From Streptomyces sp. GQFP (GTDB lineage Bacteria > Actinomycetota > Actinomycetes > Streptomycetales > Streptomycetaceae): a DNA stretch of 64,000 nucleotides. The position numbers and the translations under genes are program-made. The stretch is from positions 4,464,001-4,528,000 of the forward strand of contig NZ_CP089312.1 in NCBI RefSeq assembly GCF_021545335.1, given 5' to 3'. The notes beneath the pieces are model-generated. The model ran no database searches. It worked only from the letters and a program-made list of their open reading frames with translations, and was not told the origin of the DNA. Position 1 is the first letter of the stretch, and the number at the start of each line of letters is the position of its first letter. Shown piece by piece: positions 1 through 9,500 of the stretch.

Positions 1-855
1 CAAATTCGCCACCAGGTCCGCACGGTGTGCGGGAACAGTCGATAACAACTGCTCCCATTCCCGGCCGCGTGCGAGATGAAGACTTAGGAGCTGCAGCAGA
101 AAGCGTCCCGTCTCCGTCATCCGGAGGGAGGGATCCTGAGACAAAGCCGACAGTGTCTTACGACATCGTTCGATGTCGGGCTCTTCACGGGGAGTGGGTA
201 CCGGCCTCCCTCTGTGGGTCTTCTTCGCCGGTAGCGGGGTGACTCGCGCCGGCTCGTCGGGACTGGCCGGCGCTCCGGCATCCGAGGCCCCACAGGCCGG
301 CGCCGGGCTGATTTCGCAGGCCACGGGGCGGGTGGGCAGCCGGCGCACCCGGCCGTCGCGCCCGATCCGTGGCATGGACTGAGGAAATTCCTCAGTCAGC
401 CGTCCTCGCACCGCTCCGACGGTCTTTGGTGAGAGCCCCACCAGCTCGGCGATTCTGCGGTCCGACCACTCCGGGTGCATCCGCACGATCCGAGTGGCGG
501 CAGCCTTGCGGTCGGCGAGGGTCAGGGGCAACCCGTGCGCGCTGTTGACGCGGACCGCCTCGACGAATGCCGCTTCCACATCCCCGTCGAAGAACCGCAC
601 GTTGATCGTCGTCCAGCCCCGCAGCTTCGCCGCGGACAAGCGGTGCATGCCGTCGATGACACGCATCGAGCCACGATGCACCAAGATAGGCGGGAGAGAG
701 TCCAATTGCGCTACAACTTTCACGTGGCCTTCGTTCACACCGTTGAGGCGTAACGTCTCATCGGCGACGAGTAGATCGACGGCCACGGCCACTACACCCC
801 CGGGCGCCTTCTCCATGATTTCCGGCACTTCGTATGCGGTAGCCGCATTGTTCAT
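1..855 (-). CDS. ParB/StrR-like transcriptional regulator, 3' end cut by window edge
   Basis: The minus strand is open from an ATG at 855, preceded by a strong AGGAGGAG ribosome site about 7 bases away, to the window edge, giving 285 residues without a stop. Residues about 20-100 form a ParB N-terminal nuclease-like fold, with the hallmark VIDGMHRLSAAKLRGW at about 66-81. A helix-turn-helix follows near 130-150 (WSDRRIAELVGLSPKTVGAV). This ParB plus HTH arrangement is typical of StrR/NovG-type pathway activators of antibiotic clusters and of related orphan regulators, rather than of chromosome-partitioning ParB. The C-terminal part from about 165 is less conserved. What it regulates lies outside the window. 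The family call is strong; the pathway role is inference. Confidence 0.8.
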   Translation of the reverse strand, partial: MNNAATAYEVPEIMEKAPGGVVAVAVDLLVADETLRLNGVNEGHVKVVAQLDSLPPILVHRGSMRVIDGMHRLSAAKLRGWTTINVRFFDGDVEAAFVEAVRVNSAHGLPLTLADRKAAATRIVRMHPEWSDRRIAELVGLSPKTVGAVRGRLTEEFPQSMPRIGRDGRVRRLPTRPVACEISPAPACGASDAGAPASPDEPARVTPLPAKKTHRGRPVPTPREEPDIERCRKTLSALSQDPSLRMTETGRFLLQLLSLHLARGREWEQLLSTVPAHRADLVANL

Positions 856-1431
856 GGCCCGCTCCTCCTCGCTTGCCTTCGATTAAGGAAATTGCACTTG
901 GGCATAACGATTCATCGGCCATTCGGTCTAACTCTCGGTGGACCTTACAAGCACCTTGCGTGCTGTGCACATGGATGGCGATCGCTTTGCGTCACGGTCG
1001 GACGCGGTGGGTCAACCGCTCCCGGGTGTCCTCGACAGGGGAAATATCCCGGGTACTGCCCGGTACGGTCTTTCACCCGAATCCACCGGTTTTACTTGTG
1101 ATGTGATCGATTGGGGGTCGTCCAAGTCGTGTCGGGACTGGGCTGCCGTCGGATCGGACATCCGCCTCGGCGGCCGGGCGAGCCATGCGGCACTGACCGG
1201 AAAGTGACGGGAGGTCACGCGGGCGAATGCGCTGCTCTTGACATCCGCGATCAACCGGGTCGCCCATTACCTGCTCGACCCGAGCGTGCTGGCGACGGCC
1301 CCTGTCCGCGTCTTCACGGCAGAGCGGCGCGGGTGCGGCTTCCCATCGGCGGGATGGTCGTGTTGGGTACGGCTGGGAACAGGGCGCAGCCCAATGCGTG
1401 CCTGTGCATGCCGTGTTGAGGAAGGGGACCG
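856..1431. other. Gene-free stretch
   Basis: About 575 bases separate the regulator start from the next credible gene. Short reading frames exist on both strands, but none has a ribosome site, recognisable motif or the third-position G+C bias of a Streptomyces gene. The right side could be a decayed remnant. The regulator promoter must lie just above 855. Confidence 0.4.
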
Positions 1432-1749
1432 ATGCCTACAGGGGTAGCTGTCGTCTGCGACACCGATGACTGTCTTGCCGTCTATCTGGCGGTCACGACG
1501 GGCAACGACGGTGATGAGCGCTCCGCGGACGAGGTCTCCCAGATAGCACGCAAGGTCGCCGAGTGCGACGCCTGGGTGATCGGCTTCGGCTTCCGCCAGC
1601 CGGTGATGACGTGCCCGGGGTGCGCGGATGGCCGAGGCCCTGTCCGGGAGCGCGGCGTGTGCAAGCGGTGCATGGGGCGCGTCGGCTCAGGGGCCAAGTG
1701 TGTCTACTGCTTGCAACAGATGGAGCCGTCACATGCCGGGGAGGACTGA
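1432..1749 (+). CDS. Small cysteine-rich hypothetical protein
   Basis: This 105-residue frame starts at an ATG with a good ribosome site (GGAAGGGG, spacing about 5) and has high third-position G+C. The first half is acidic and contains a repeated VxCDTDDC/AECDAW type pattern. The second half carries four cysteine pairs or near-pairs: CPGCADG, CKRC and CVYC with a further upstream Cys. Their spacing suggests one or two zinc ribbons. I do not recognise the family. Proteins of this kind are common beside Streptomyces integrative elements, which fits its place near decayed genes and tRNA-Thr. Function is unknown; coding status is likely but not certain. Confidence 0.5.
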   Translation: MPTGVAVVCDTDDCLAVYLAVTTGNDGDERSADEVSQIARKVAECDAWVIGFGFRQPVMTCPGCADGRGPVRERGVCKRCMGRVGSGAKCVYCLQQMEPSHAGED

Positions 1750-1879
1750 GCAGCCGGCTGCGGAGCCGTGGGCACGTGGGTGCGGCGGGTGACGCGGATG
1801 CCGCGAGTGCTACTACTCCCAGACCAGACACCGAAGCGGGACGCCCGCAGAGGGGACCACCGGGAGGTGATCGACGCGA

Positions 1880-2430
1880 TCACCCCGCCCAGAACCCTTC
1901 CCTCCCGACGCTCACACCCCGCTCCTGCTCCCCGAGGAAGCGGACACGACCCGCGTTCTATATGCCAGAGAGACTCTCGCCCTCAGCGGCCACAGGAGCC
2001 GCTCGTCCGCAGGTAGTCTGCGCGTATTCTCCGTTCTCGCCGACATCAAATGGCCGGCGGTCGCGATCGCAGCCGTCGCATCGTTCCTGCTCGCCGACGT
2101 GTGGTTCGCGGTCGTGATCGCCAAACCGTACGCCGTGGCGGCCGCAAGGGCACACCGACGCCCGCACCAACTGCGGTCACTATGGTGGATCCGCTGGTGT
2201 GCCTCCTCGTCACCGTGCTGACCAGCGCCGTGCTCGTCGAGGCACTCGACATCACCGGCATCGGTGACGCAGTGATATTCGGGCTCCTCGTCGACGGCGG
2301 TTATCTCCGCGCGATGACCTTCCAGATCGCCATCAACCCGAACTTCCCGCGCCCGCTCTACTACGGCATCCTCAACGCGCCGTTCTTCGTGATCACGAGT
2401 GTGCTCAACAGCACGGTCGTCCCGCTGACC
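1880..2430 (+). pseudogene. Decayed DUF1761-type membrane protein, frameshifted
   Basis: Two overlapping plus-strand frames together spell one membrane protein. The first (about 1880-2150) contains KWPAVAIAAVASFLLADVWF followed by IAKPYAVAAARAH. The second (about 2150-2424) contains LVCLLVTVLTSAVLVEALDI, then DAVIFGLLVDGGYLRAM and NPNFPRPLYYGILNAPFF. The order of hydrophobic segments, the F-x-KP after helix one and the GLL...N..F.RP...NA pattern resemble DUF1761 proteins. The frame changes between about 2130 and 2170, and no start codon with a ribosome site precedes the first part (in-frame stop near 1868). The 3' end merges into the opposite-strand relic. Family assignment is from memory of the pattern. 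Confidence 0.45.
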
Positions 2431-2439
2431 AATACCGGC

Positions 2440-2990
2440 AGCCGGGCGGCGAGCCGCTGGCCGGCCCCCGTCGACCAGGACGGTGTATGTCACCGATGCA
2501 CCGGCTCCCAGCCGCCCCGGCCGATGCGCAGTTTGTTGGCCGTCCACCACAGCGGCCGGTGACTGCGCCGTGGCAGGGACAGCCGTGGTGGAAAGCACCT
2601 TCAGAATCGACTGCCCCAGCCGCGCACTCAGCGGAGTGTTCTGGTCGTACTGCGCGCTCATGATGTCCTTGGTTCCGTGGTTCGTCAGCGTCACGGAGAC
2701 GATGTGCGTGTCTGCCATCACGGTGCCACCGAGGCGGACTCCCACATGCGCGCCCAGCTCCTCATGCCTCTGGAACAGGGCGATTACGTCGTGCTCGTAG
2801 GTCAGGCGGCGTCTCGAGTGCGCGGCGCGATGCCTCCGATGTCGCCGCCGACCCGAGCATCGCGACTGTTGCACTCAGGCCGACGATCAGCTCCCGCTGC
2901 CGTGCCTGCTTGATGCTGTTGGACCATTGGTCTGGTTGTGGAATACATACAAGGTATCGGTCGGCGCTGAGCCCAGAAAAGCGGCCCCGG
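2440..2990 (-). pseudogene. Decayed small membrane-anchored protein, frameshifted
   Basis: A minus-strand relic reads first as a membrane anchor (ELIVGLSATVAMLGSAATSE, about 2910-2850). It then continues in another frame, from about 2825, as RRLTYEHDVIALFQRHEE and GGTVMADTHIVSVTLTNHGT, ending near TYTVLVDGG at about 2460. This resembles a frequent Streptomyces hypothetical family: one N-terminal helix, the sequence RRQLTY, then a beta-rich extracellular domain. The shift between the two parts and the missing C-terminal end show decay. It converges on, and its end overlaps, the DUF1761 relic. This suggests a deletion joined the two 3' ends. Confidence 0.45.
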
Positions 2991-3136
2991 ATGGCCGTCC
3001 CAGCACTGTGGCTGCGCTCGTGGCCGCACATTGGCCACACCTGATCCTTGATGGCGCGTCAGCCAATACCTTCATTACCGCAAAGGCCCAGTTCAGAGGC
3101 CCAGGGCCTAGGCATCACTACAGAGACCATACCCTC

Positions 3137-3152
3137 GACCTACGCATTACGA
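3137..3152. repeat. 16-bp copy of the tRNA-Thr anticodon region, att-like
   Basis: GACCTACGCATTACGA occurs here and again at 3271-3286 inside tRNA-Thr, in the same orientation, 134 bp apart. Similarity continues past the exact match with one gap (TGCGT). The copy lies on the 3' side of the tRNA, where integrative elements leave their att duplicate. It is a possible att scar rather than a functional site. Confidence 0.5.
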
Positions 3153-3207
3153 TGCGTAGCCTGCTCGTGTCTGTTTATTCCTAATTCCAAGGTCAACAGA
3201 AACAAGA

Positions 3208-3237
3208 AACCCCAGGCCAGAGTCCTGACCTGGGGTT
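3208..3237 (-). terminator. Intrinsic terminator after tRNA-Thr
   Basis: The arms AACCCCAGG and CCTGGGGTT flank a 12-base loop. On the minus strand the hairpin is followed by a T-rich run (TTTCTTGTTTC). It sits 6 bases beyond the tRNA 3' end. Confidence 0.75.
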
Positions 3238-3242
3238 CACCA

Positions 3243-3319
3243 TGGAGCCGCCTTCGGGATTCGAACCCGAGACCTACGCATTACGAGTGCGTTGCTCTGG
3301 CCATCTGAGCTAAGGCGGC
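3243..3319 (-). tRNA. tRNA-Thr (anticodon CGT)
   Basis: Read on the minus strand, the acceptor stem GCCGCCT pairs with AGGCGGC. The D-arm TAGCTCAG, a T-arm with GGTTCGAATCC, and an anticodon arm ACGCA-CTCGTAA-TGCGT are all present. The anticodon is CGT, reading ACG (Thr). Discriminator T and CCA are encoded (3243-3246). Confidence 0.95.
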
Positions 3320-3391
3320 GCGCTGTCCGCACTATGGTGCGATCAGCAACGTCGGTAAGTCTACACAGTTTCCGAGGGTGCTCCGCACACC

Positions 3392-3419
3392 CCCTGAGGC
3401 CTCCGATGAGGCCTCAGGG
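3392..3419 (-). terminator. Hairpin after the secreted peptidase gene
   Basis: Perfect 12-bp arms (CCCTGAGGCCTC / GAGGCCTCAGGG) with a 4-base loop lie 30 bases beyond the stop of the peptidase gene and before tRNA-Thr. There is no long T-run, as is usual for Streptomyces terminators. Confidence 0.7.
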
Positions 3420-3448
3420 TCGGCGTCCGGCCCGCCCCCGCCGCCCCG

Positions 3449-4984
3449 CTACGAACACCGCTTCCCCTCCACCGGAGGCGTCCCCCGGAGGAGATACGCG
3501 TTGATCGTGTCGTCGATGCAGTCGCTGCCCCGACCGTACGCCGTGTGCCCGTCGCCCTCGTAGGTCAGGAGGCGGGCCGAGGAGAGTTGGCGGGCCAGGG
3601 ACTGGGCCCAGGGGTACGGGGTCGCCGGGTCGCGGGTCGTGCCGACCACCACGATCGGGGCCGCGCCCTTCGCCTCGATGCGATGCGGCTCGCCCGTCGG
3701 CCGGACCGGCCAGTACGCGCAGTTCAGGGAGGCCCAGGCCATCGCCTCACCGAAGACCGGGGACGCCTTCTCGAAGGACGGCAGCGCAACGCGTACCTGG
3801 TCGGGGGTGGCGTACGCCGCCGGGAGGTCGAGGCAGTTCACGGCCGCGTTGGCGAACATCAGGTTCGAGTAGCGGCCGTCGGCGTCACGCTCGTAGTAGC
3901 TGTCGGCGAGGAGCAGCAGGCTCGCGCCGTCCTTGTCGCGCATCGCCGAGGTCAGCGCCTCGCGCAGTCGCGGCCAGTTGCTCTCGTCGTACATCGCGGC
4001 GATCACGCCGGTCGTGGCGAGGGCCTCGCCGAGCCGGCGGCCGTCCGCGTCGCCCGTCGGGATCGGCGACGCGTCGAGGCGGCGGAAGAACGCCTTCAGG
4101 TTCGTGCCGACCTCGCCCTCCTCCGTACCGAGCGGGCAGTCCGTCTGCCGTACGCAGTCCTTCGCGAACGCGTCGAACGCCGTCTCGAACCCCGCCGTCT
4201 GGCCAAGGCTCAGCCGGCTCGCGGACAGGGAGGGGTCCATCGCGCCGTCCAGGACCAGCCGGCCCACGCGCTTCGGGAAGAGACCCGCGTACGTCGCCCC
4301 GAGGAACGTCCCGTACGACGCCCCCACGTACGTCAGCCGTTCGTCGCCGAGCACCGCCCGCAGGATGTCCATGTCCCGGGCCGCCTCCACCGTGGAGACA
4401 TGCCGCAGCAGATCGGGGGAACTGCTGCCGCAGCCCTCGGCGAACTCCTTGTACGCGCCGACCAGTTCGTCCGTCTCCCGGGCGTTGTCGGGCGTCGCGT
4501 CCGTCTGCGTGTACGCGTCCATCTCGCGCCCGTCCAGGCACTCGACCGGCTCACTGCGCGCCACCCCGCGCGGGTCGACCGCGACCATGTCGTAGCGCGC
4601 CCGGATCTCCGCCGGGTAGCCGATCCCCGCGTACGACTGCACGTACCCGACCGCCGAACCGCCCGGCCCGCCAGGGTTGACCAGCAGTGAGCCGAGCGAC
4701 TTGCCCGGCCCCGTGGCTTTCTTGCGGGAGACGGCGAGCCTGACGTCACCCTCGGACGGCGCCGCGTAGTCGAGGGGTGCCTTCATCGTGGCGCACTGGA
4801 ATCCGGGGACTCCGCACGACCGCCAGCTCAGCTTCTGCGCGTAGTACGGCGCGAGCCCGGCTGGCTCCGTGTCCGCCGACGAACTCGCCGCACTCGTCGA
4901 ACTCCCCGTGGAACAGGCGGAGACGAGCAGCGCGGCGACCGCGAGCAGGGTCCAGGTCTGACGAGGGATGCGCCTCATTTGCAT
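3449..4984 (-). CDS. Secreted tripeptidyl aminopeptidase-type alpha/beta hydrolase lipoprotein
   Basis: The product is 511 aa. It starts with a lipoprotein signal (RRIPRQTWTLLAVAALLVSAC, lipobox VSAC), so it should be exported and lipid-anchored. The alpha/beta-hydrolase core has the nucleophile elbow GASYG (Ser near 223) in GASYGTFLGATYAGLFP. The C-terminal TAP-like domain carries VGTTRDPATP (acid near 450) and GDGHTAYG (His near 479), followed by a Cys-containing tail typical of the SlpD/SlpE/Tap mycelium-associated proteinases. These remove N-terminal tripeptides from proteins. Two ATG codons (4984 and 4978) are possible starts; neither has a clear ribosome site. The gene is monocistronic, with a terminator after it. 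Confidence 0.88.
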   Translation of the reverse strand: MQMRRIPRQTWTLLAVAALLVSACSTGSSTSAASSSADTEPAGLAPYYAQKLSWRSCGVPGFQCATMKAPLDYAAPSEGDVRLAVSRKKATGPGKSLGSLLVNPGGPGGSAVGYVQSYAGIGYPAEIRARYDMVAVDPRGVARSEPVECLDGREMDAYTQTDATPDNARETDELVGAYKEFAEGCGSSSPDLLRHVSTVEAARDMDILRAVLGDERLTYVGASYGTFLGATYAGLFPKRVGRLVLDGAMDPSLSASRLSLGQTAGFETAFDAFAKDCVRQTDCPLGTEEGEVGTNLKAFFRRLDASPIPTGDADGRRLGEALATTGVIAAMYDESNWPRLREALTSAMRDKDGASLLLLADSYYERDADGRYSNLMFANAAVNCLDLPAAYATPDQVRVALPSFEKASPVFGEAMAWASLNCAYWPVRPTGEPHRIEAKGAAPIVVVGTTRDPATPYPWAQSLARQLSSARLLTYEGDGHTAYGRGSDCIDDTINAYLLRGTPPVEGKRCS

Positions 4985-5085
4985 TCACCGAGCGTAACCC
5001 TGAGGAGCGACACGGATACTCTCCGTCCACGATATGACTCATACGAGTTACGGCTGCCGACACGGCCACCAGCTACGAGCCACCG

Positions 5086-6291
5086 TCAGCCCGCTCTCAG
5101 CGCCAGCGTCATCGCCTCCACCGCCAGCAGCGGTGCCACGTTGCGGTCCAGGGCCTCGCGGCACGCGGCGATCGCGTCGATGCGGCGGAGCGTCGACTCG
5201 GGTGAGCCGGCGCGGGCCAGCCGCTCCAGGGTGTCCTCGGCCTCCATGTTGGCGATCGCCAGGCGGGAGCCGAGCTGGAGGGCGAGGACGTCGCGGTAGA
5301 AGCCGGTGAGGTCGATCAGGGCGAGGTCGAGGGTGTCGCGCTGCGTACGCGTTCTCCGGCGCTTCTGCCGGTCCTCCAGCTCCTTCATCACGCCCGCCGT
5401 GCCACGCGGCATCCGGCCGCCCTGACCCGCTCCCATCGCCTGCTTCAGATCCTCCGTCTCCTTCACGTCCACGCCCTCGGCGAGCTGCTTGGCGTCCTCG
5501 GACGCCGAGTCGATCAGCTCCTGGGCCGCCTTGAGGCAGCCGCCGACGTCCTCGACGCGGAGCGGCAGCTTGAGTACGGCGGCCCGGCGCTCGCGGGCCC
5601 GCGCGTCCGTCGCCAGCCGTCGGGCGCGCCCGATGTGGCCCTGGGTCGCCCTGGCGACGGTGTGCGCGACGTTCGGCTCGATGCCGTCCCGGCGGATGAG
5701 GATGTCGGCCACCGCCTCCACCGGCGGGGTGCGCAGCGTGAGGAGACGGCAGCGCGAGCGGATCGTGGGCAGTACGTCCTCGATGGACGGGGCACACAGC
5801 AGCCACACCGTGCGCGGCGCGGGCTCCTCGACTGCCTTGAGCAGGACGTTGCCCGCGCCCTCCGTGAGACGGTCCGCGTCCTCCAGGACGATGACCTGCC
5901 AGCGTCCGACGGCCGGTGACAGCTGGGCCCGCCGGACCAGATCGCGGGTCTCCTTGACGCCGATGGAGAGCAGATCGGTACGGACGATCTGCACGTCGGC
6001 GTGCGTACCCACCGTGCTCGTGTGGCAGCCGTCGCAGAACCCGCAGCCGGGGACTCCGCCGAGGGCCCGGTCGGGGCTCACGCACTGGAGGGCGGCGGCG
6101 AATGCACGGGCCGCCGTGGACCGGCCCGAGCCGGGCGGGCCGGTGAAGAGCCAGGCGTGCGTCATCTTCGACGCCTCGGGCAGCGGCTCCCTCGCGGCGA
6201 CGGCGGTGACCAGGGCGTCGGCATCCCGCGCGGCGGCCTCCAGCTGCGCGCTCACCTTCTCCTGACCCACCAGGTCGTCCCACACCGGCAT
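5086..6291 (-). CDS. holB: DNA polymerase III subunit delta prime
   Basis: This 401-aa AAA+ clamp-loader subunit helps load the beta sliding clamp on DNA. It starts MPVWDDLVGQEKV, followed by TGPPGSGRSTAARAFAAAL near 45; the usual P-loop Lys is Arg here, as often in delta prime, which need not hydrolyse ATP. A zinc module with CVSPD...GCGFCDGC (four Cys) lies near 75-95, and VLLKAVEEP marks the sensor region. The C-terminal domain is helical. The gene follows the MFS-thymidylate kinase gene on the same strand, separated by 236 bp with tandem repeats. This neighbour order is the same in other Streptomyces. Confidence 0.93.
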   Translation of the reverse strand: MPVWDDLVGQEKVSAQLEAAARDADALVTAVAAREPLPEASKMTHAWLFTGPPGSGRSTAARAFAAALQCVSPDRALGGVPGCGFCDGCHTSTVGTHADVQIVRTDLLSIGVKETRDLVRRAQLSPAVGRWQVIVLEDADRLTEGAGNVLLKAVEEPAPRTVWLLCAPSIEDVLPTIRSRCRLLTLRTPPVEAVADILIRRDGIEPNVAHTVARATQGHIGRARRLATDARARERRAAVLKLPLRVEDVGGCLKAAQELIDSASEDAKQLAEGVDVKETEDLKQAMGAGQGGRMPRGTAGVMKELEDRQKRRRTRTQRDTLDLALIDLTGFYRDVLALQLGSRLAIANMEAEDTLERLARAGSPESTLRRIDAIAACREALDRNVAPLLAVEAMTLALRAG

Positions 6292-6407
6292 GGGAGCACC
6301 GCCCTTCCGTCACGCCGTATACGTCGTACCGCCTCGGCAGGCCGTTTCCGCACGGCTCGCCCTGCGCAGTCCATTGTGCGGGCCACCACTGACAACGGGC
6401 CCCACGG

Positions 6408-6499
6408 GCAACAGACACGCACCCTCACCAGCAACAAGCCCGCACCCTCACCGGCAACGGGCACACGTCCTCACCAGCAACAGGCACGGTCCCTCGCCG
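6408..6499. repeat. 23-bp tandem repeat, four copies
   Basis: Four head-to-tail units at 6408-6430, 6431-6453, 6454-6476 and 6477-6499 follow the pattern GCAACarGCaCGCACCCTCACC. The units diverge at a few positions. They fill the spacer between the tmk fusion stop and the holB start and do not encode a recognisable peptide. Confidence 0.75.
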
Positions 6500-6527
6500 A
6501 CACCGGCCCCGCCACAGCAGTCCGGCC

Positions 6528-9500
6528 TCAGCGGCGCCGCCCGCCCCGCCCCCGCCCCTCGTCCCGGCCATCGTCCTCGCGCGGCCCGAGCAGTTCGTCG
6601 GCCAGCGTCGGCAGATCGTCCAGCGGAGTCTCCTCGGCCCAGTCGGAACGCGGACGGCGACGCGGGGCCCCGTCGGCATCGACCTGGGGCAACTCCCGCG
6701 TACGGTCCTCACCGGCCCCGGACTGCCCGTCCGCCCGCTCGTCCCGGAAGAACCCGGGCGGCACCCGATCCGCGGGCCCACTGCCGCGCCGACCCGCACT
6801 GTCCTCCCGTACGGGAGGAAGCACCGCGGTCTCATCGGCCGCACCCGGCACCACAGGAGGCAGCACAGCCGTCTCGTCAGCGGCCCCCGAGGGAACCGGC
6901 GGCAACACCGCGGTCTCGTCCGCCGCACCCGGCACCACAGGAGGCAGCACAGCCGTCTCATCGGCGGCCCCCGGAGGAACCGGCCGCAGCACAGCCGTCT
7001 CGTCCGAAGCCCCAGAAGGCACCGGCGGCTTCTGCAGCTTGGCCGTCACCTCCGAATCAGAACCGCGAGACCGCCCGCCACCCGCGTCACCGGAACCCGA
7101 CGCCGAATCCGAACCCGACCCCGAATCCGACCCCGAATCCCCAGCCACACCCTTGCCCGCACCGGCACTCGTACCCGAAGCCCCACCCGAACCCGAACCC
7201 GAACCCGCACCCACAGAACCCGAAGCAGCCTCCTCAGCCTCAGCCTCAGCCGCCGCCGAAGCAGCCGCGGCAGCAGCAGCCGAAGCCGCCGCCTCCGCAG
7301 CCTGCCTCCGCTCAGCCTCCGCCCGGACCAGCGCCTCCTCGGCCTTCCGCTGCTTCTCCAGCCGCCGTTCCTCCGCCTCCGCGCGGAGCCTCGCCTCGTC
7401 CTCGGCCTGCTTGCGCCGGCGGTCCTCGTCGGCCTTGCGGCGGGCCTCGGCCTCGGCGCGGGCCTTCTCCTCCGCCAGCAGCCGCGCCCGCTCCTCCTCG
7501 GCGCGGCGGCGCGCGTCCTCGGCCCGCTGCCGGGCCTCCTCCGCCTGGCGTTCGGCCTCGCGGCGCTGCGCCTCCTCCAGCTCGCGGCGCTTGCGCTCCT
7601 CCTCCTCGGCGCGCAGCCGGGCCAGCGTCTCCTGACGCTCGCGCTCGATGCGCTCCTCCTCGGCCTTGCGCGCGGCCTCTTCCTCCGCCTTGCGCCTGGC
7701 CTCCTCCTCGGCTGCCTTGCGGGCCTCCTCCTGAGCCTTCACCTCGGCCTCGGAGAGGGGCAGCATCAGGTCGAGCCGGTGCCGGACGACCGTCGTGACC
7801 GCTTCGGGCTCCTGGCCGGCGTCCACGACCAGATAGCGGCCCGGGTCGGCGGCGGCCAGCGTGAGGAAACCGGACCGTACGCGCTCGTGGAACTCGGCCG
7901 GCTCCGACTCCAGCCGGTCCGGTGCCTCGGTGAACCGCTCCCGCGCGGCCTCCGGGGAGACGTCCAGCAGGACGGTCAGATGCGGCACCAGTCCGTCGGT
8001 CGCCCAGCGCGAGATCCGCGCGATCTCCGTCGGGGAGAGGTCCCGGCCTGCGCCCTGGTAAGCCACCGACGAGTCGATGTACCGGTCGGAGATGACGACC
8101 GCGCCCCGCTCCAGAGCGGGCCGTACGACCGTGTCGACGTGCTCCGCGCGGTCCGCCGCGTACAGCAGCGCCTCCGCGCGGTGCGACAGTCCGGCACTCG
8201 ACACGTCCAGCAATATCGAACGCAACCGCTTGCCCACCGGGGTCGCCCCGGGCTCGCGCGTGACCACGACCTCGTGGCCCTTGGCCCTTATCCACTCGGC
8301 GAGCGCCCTCGCCTGCGTGGACTTGCCGGCCCCGTCCCCGCCCTCCAGGGCGATGAAGAAACCGTTCGAAGCGGGCGCCTGTACGGGGTCGTCGCCACCG
8401 CGCACCGCGTCCCGCAGGTCGTGCCGCAGCGGTACGCCGGACCGGTCGTCGACCTTGGCGAGGACCAGCGCGGCCACCGGCAGCAGCAGTGCGCCCACCA
8501 GCATCAGCGTGAACGCCGCGCCGCCGTGCGCGAACACGAACTTGCCGCTCTCCAGTCGGTGCGGGCCGATGAGCGCGGCCACCAGGGGCGCGATCAGCGC
8601 GGCCAGCGCCACGGACACCCGTACGACCGCGTGCAGATGCTCGGTCAGCCGTGTCCGCCGCTGGTCCTCGGTCTCCTGGTCGAGCAGCGTGTGCCCGGTG
8701 TTGGCGGCAACGCCCGCGCCGATGCCCGCGAGGGCGACGATCAGCAGCACCGTCGTCACGTCCGGGACCAGCCCGGCGGCGAGCAGCGCGACCCCGGTGA
8801 AGGCGACGGCCAGCGCGAGCAGCCGGCGCCGCGACAGCGACACCAGCACCTTCGGTGCCGTACGGATGCCGAGGACCGTGCCACCGGTCAGCGCGAGGAC
8901 GAGCAGCCCGTACGTCACCGGGCCGCCGCCCAGGTCCTTGGCGTGCAGCACGGCCACGGAGACGGCGGCCGCGACCGCGCCGGAGACGGCCGCGCAGGCC
9001 AGGACGAGCAGCGGGATCGCGCCCGTACGCCCGGTCTCGGCGACCGTGCCGGACTTGGGGCGGCGCAGGCCTTCGAGCGGTGACCGCGCGCGCGGGGTGC
9101 GTGCGTCGGGGAGTTCGAGGGCGGTGAGCACGGACAGCGAGGCCGCGAACAGCCCGGCCGCGACGTACGACCCGAAGGCCCCCTGGTGGCGGCCGAACCA
9201 GTCGATGCCGGTGCCCAGCAGGTTGTTGACCAGCCCGGCGGCGACGAGCGCGGCGCCCGCGAGAGGCAGCGTGACGAAGGTCGTACGCAGGGACAGGCGC
9301 CGCAGGGCGTCCATGTGGTCCGGCAGCGGGCGGACCGTCGCCCCCTCCGGGGGAGGCGTGGGCAGCAGCGCGGGCGCCGCGCTCTCCCGGCACACCGTCC
9401 AGAAGCGCTCGGCGACGCCGCTCACGAAGGCGGTGACCAGGAGGACGGCCAGGGCGTTCTCCGGCGTCCAGTCGATCCACAGGGGCGCGATGATCAGCAG

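Noticed and set aside
1912..2874. Single 320-aa minus-strand frame as an intact gene
   Set aside because: Only its first third looks like protein; the rest is antisense to the DUF1761 relic, so I treated it as a decayed gene.
6408..6499. 23-bp repeats considered as a CRISPR-like array
   Set aside because: Units are directly adjacent without unique spacers, diverged, and no cas genes are present.
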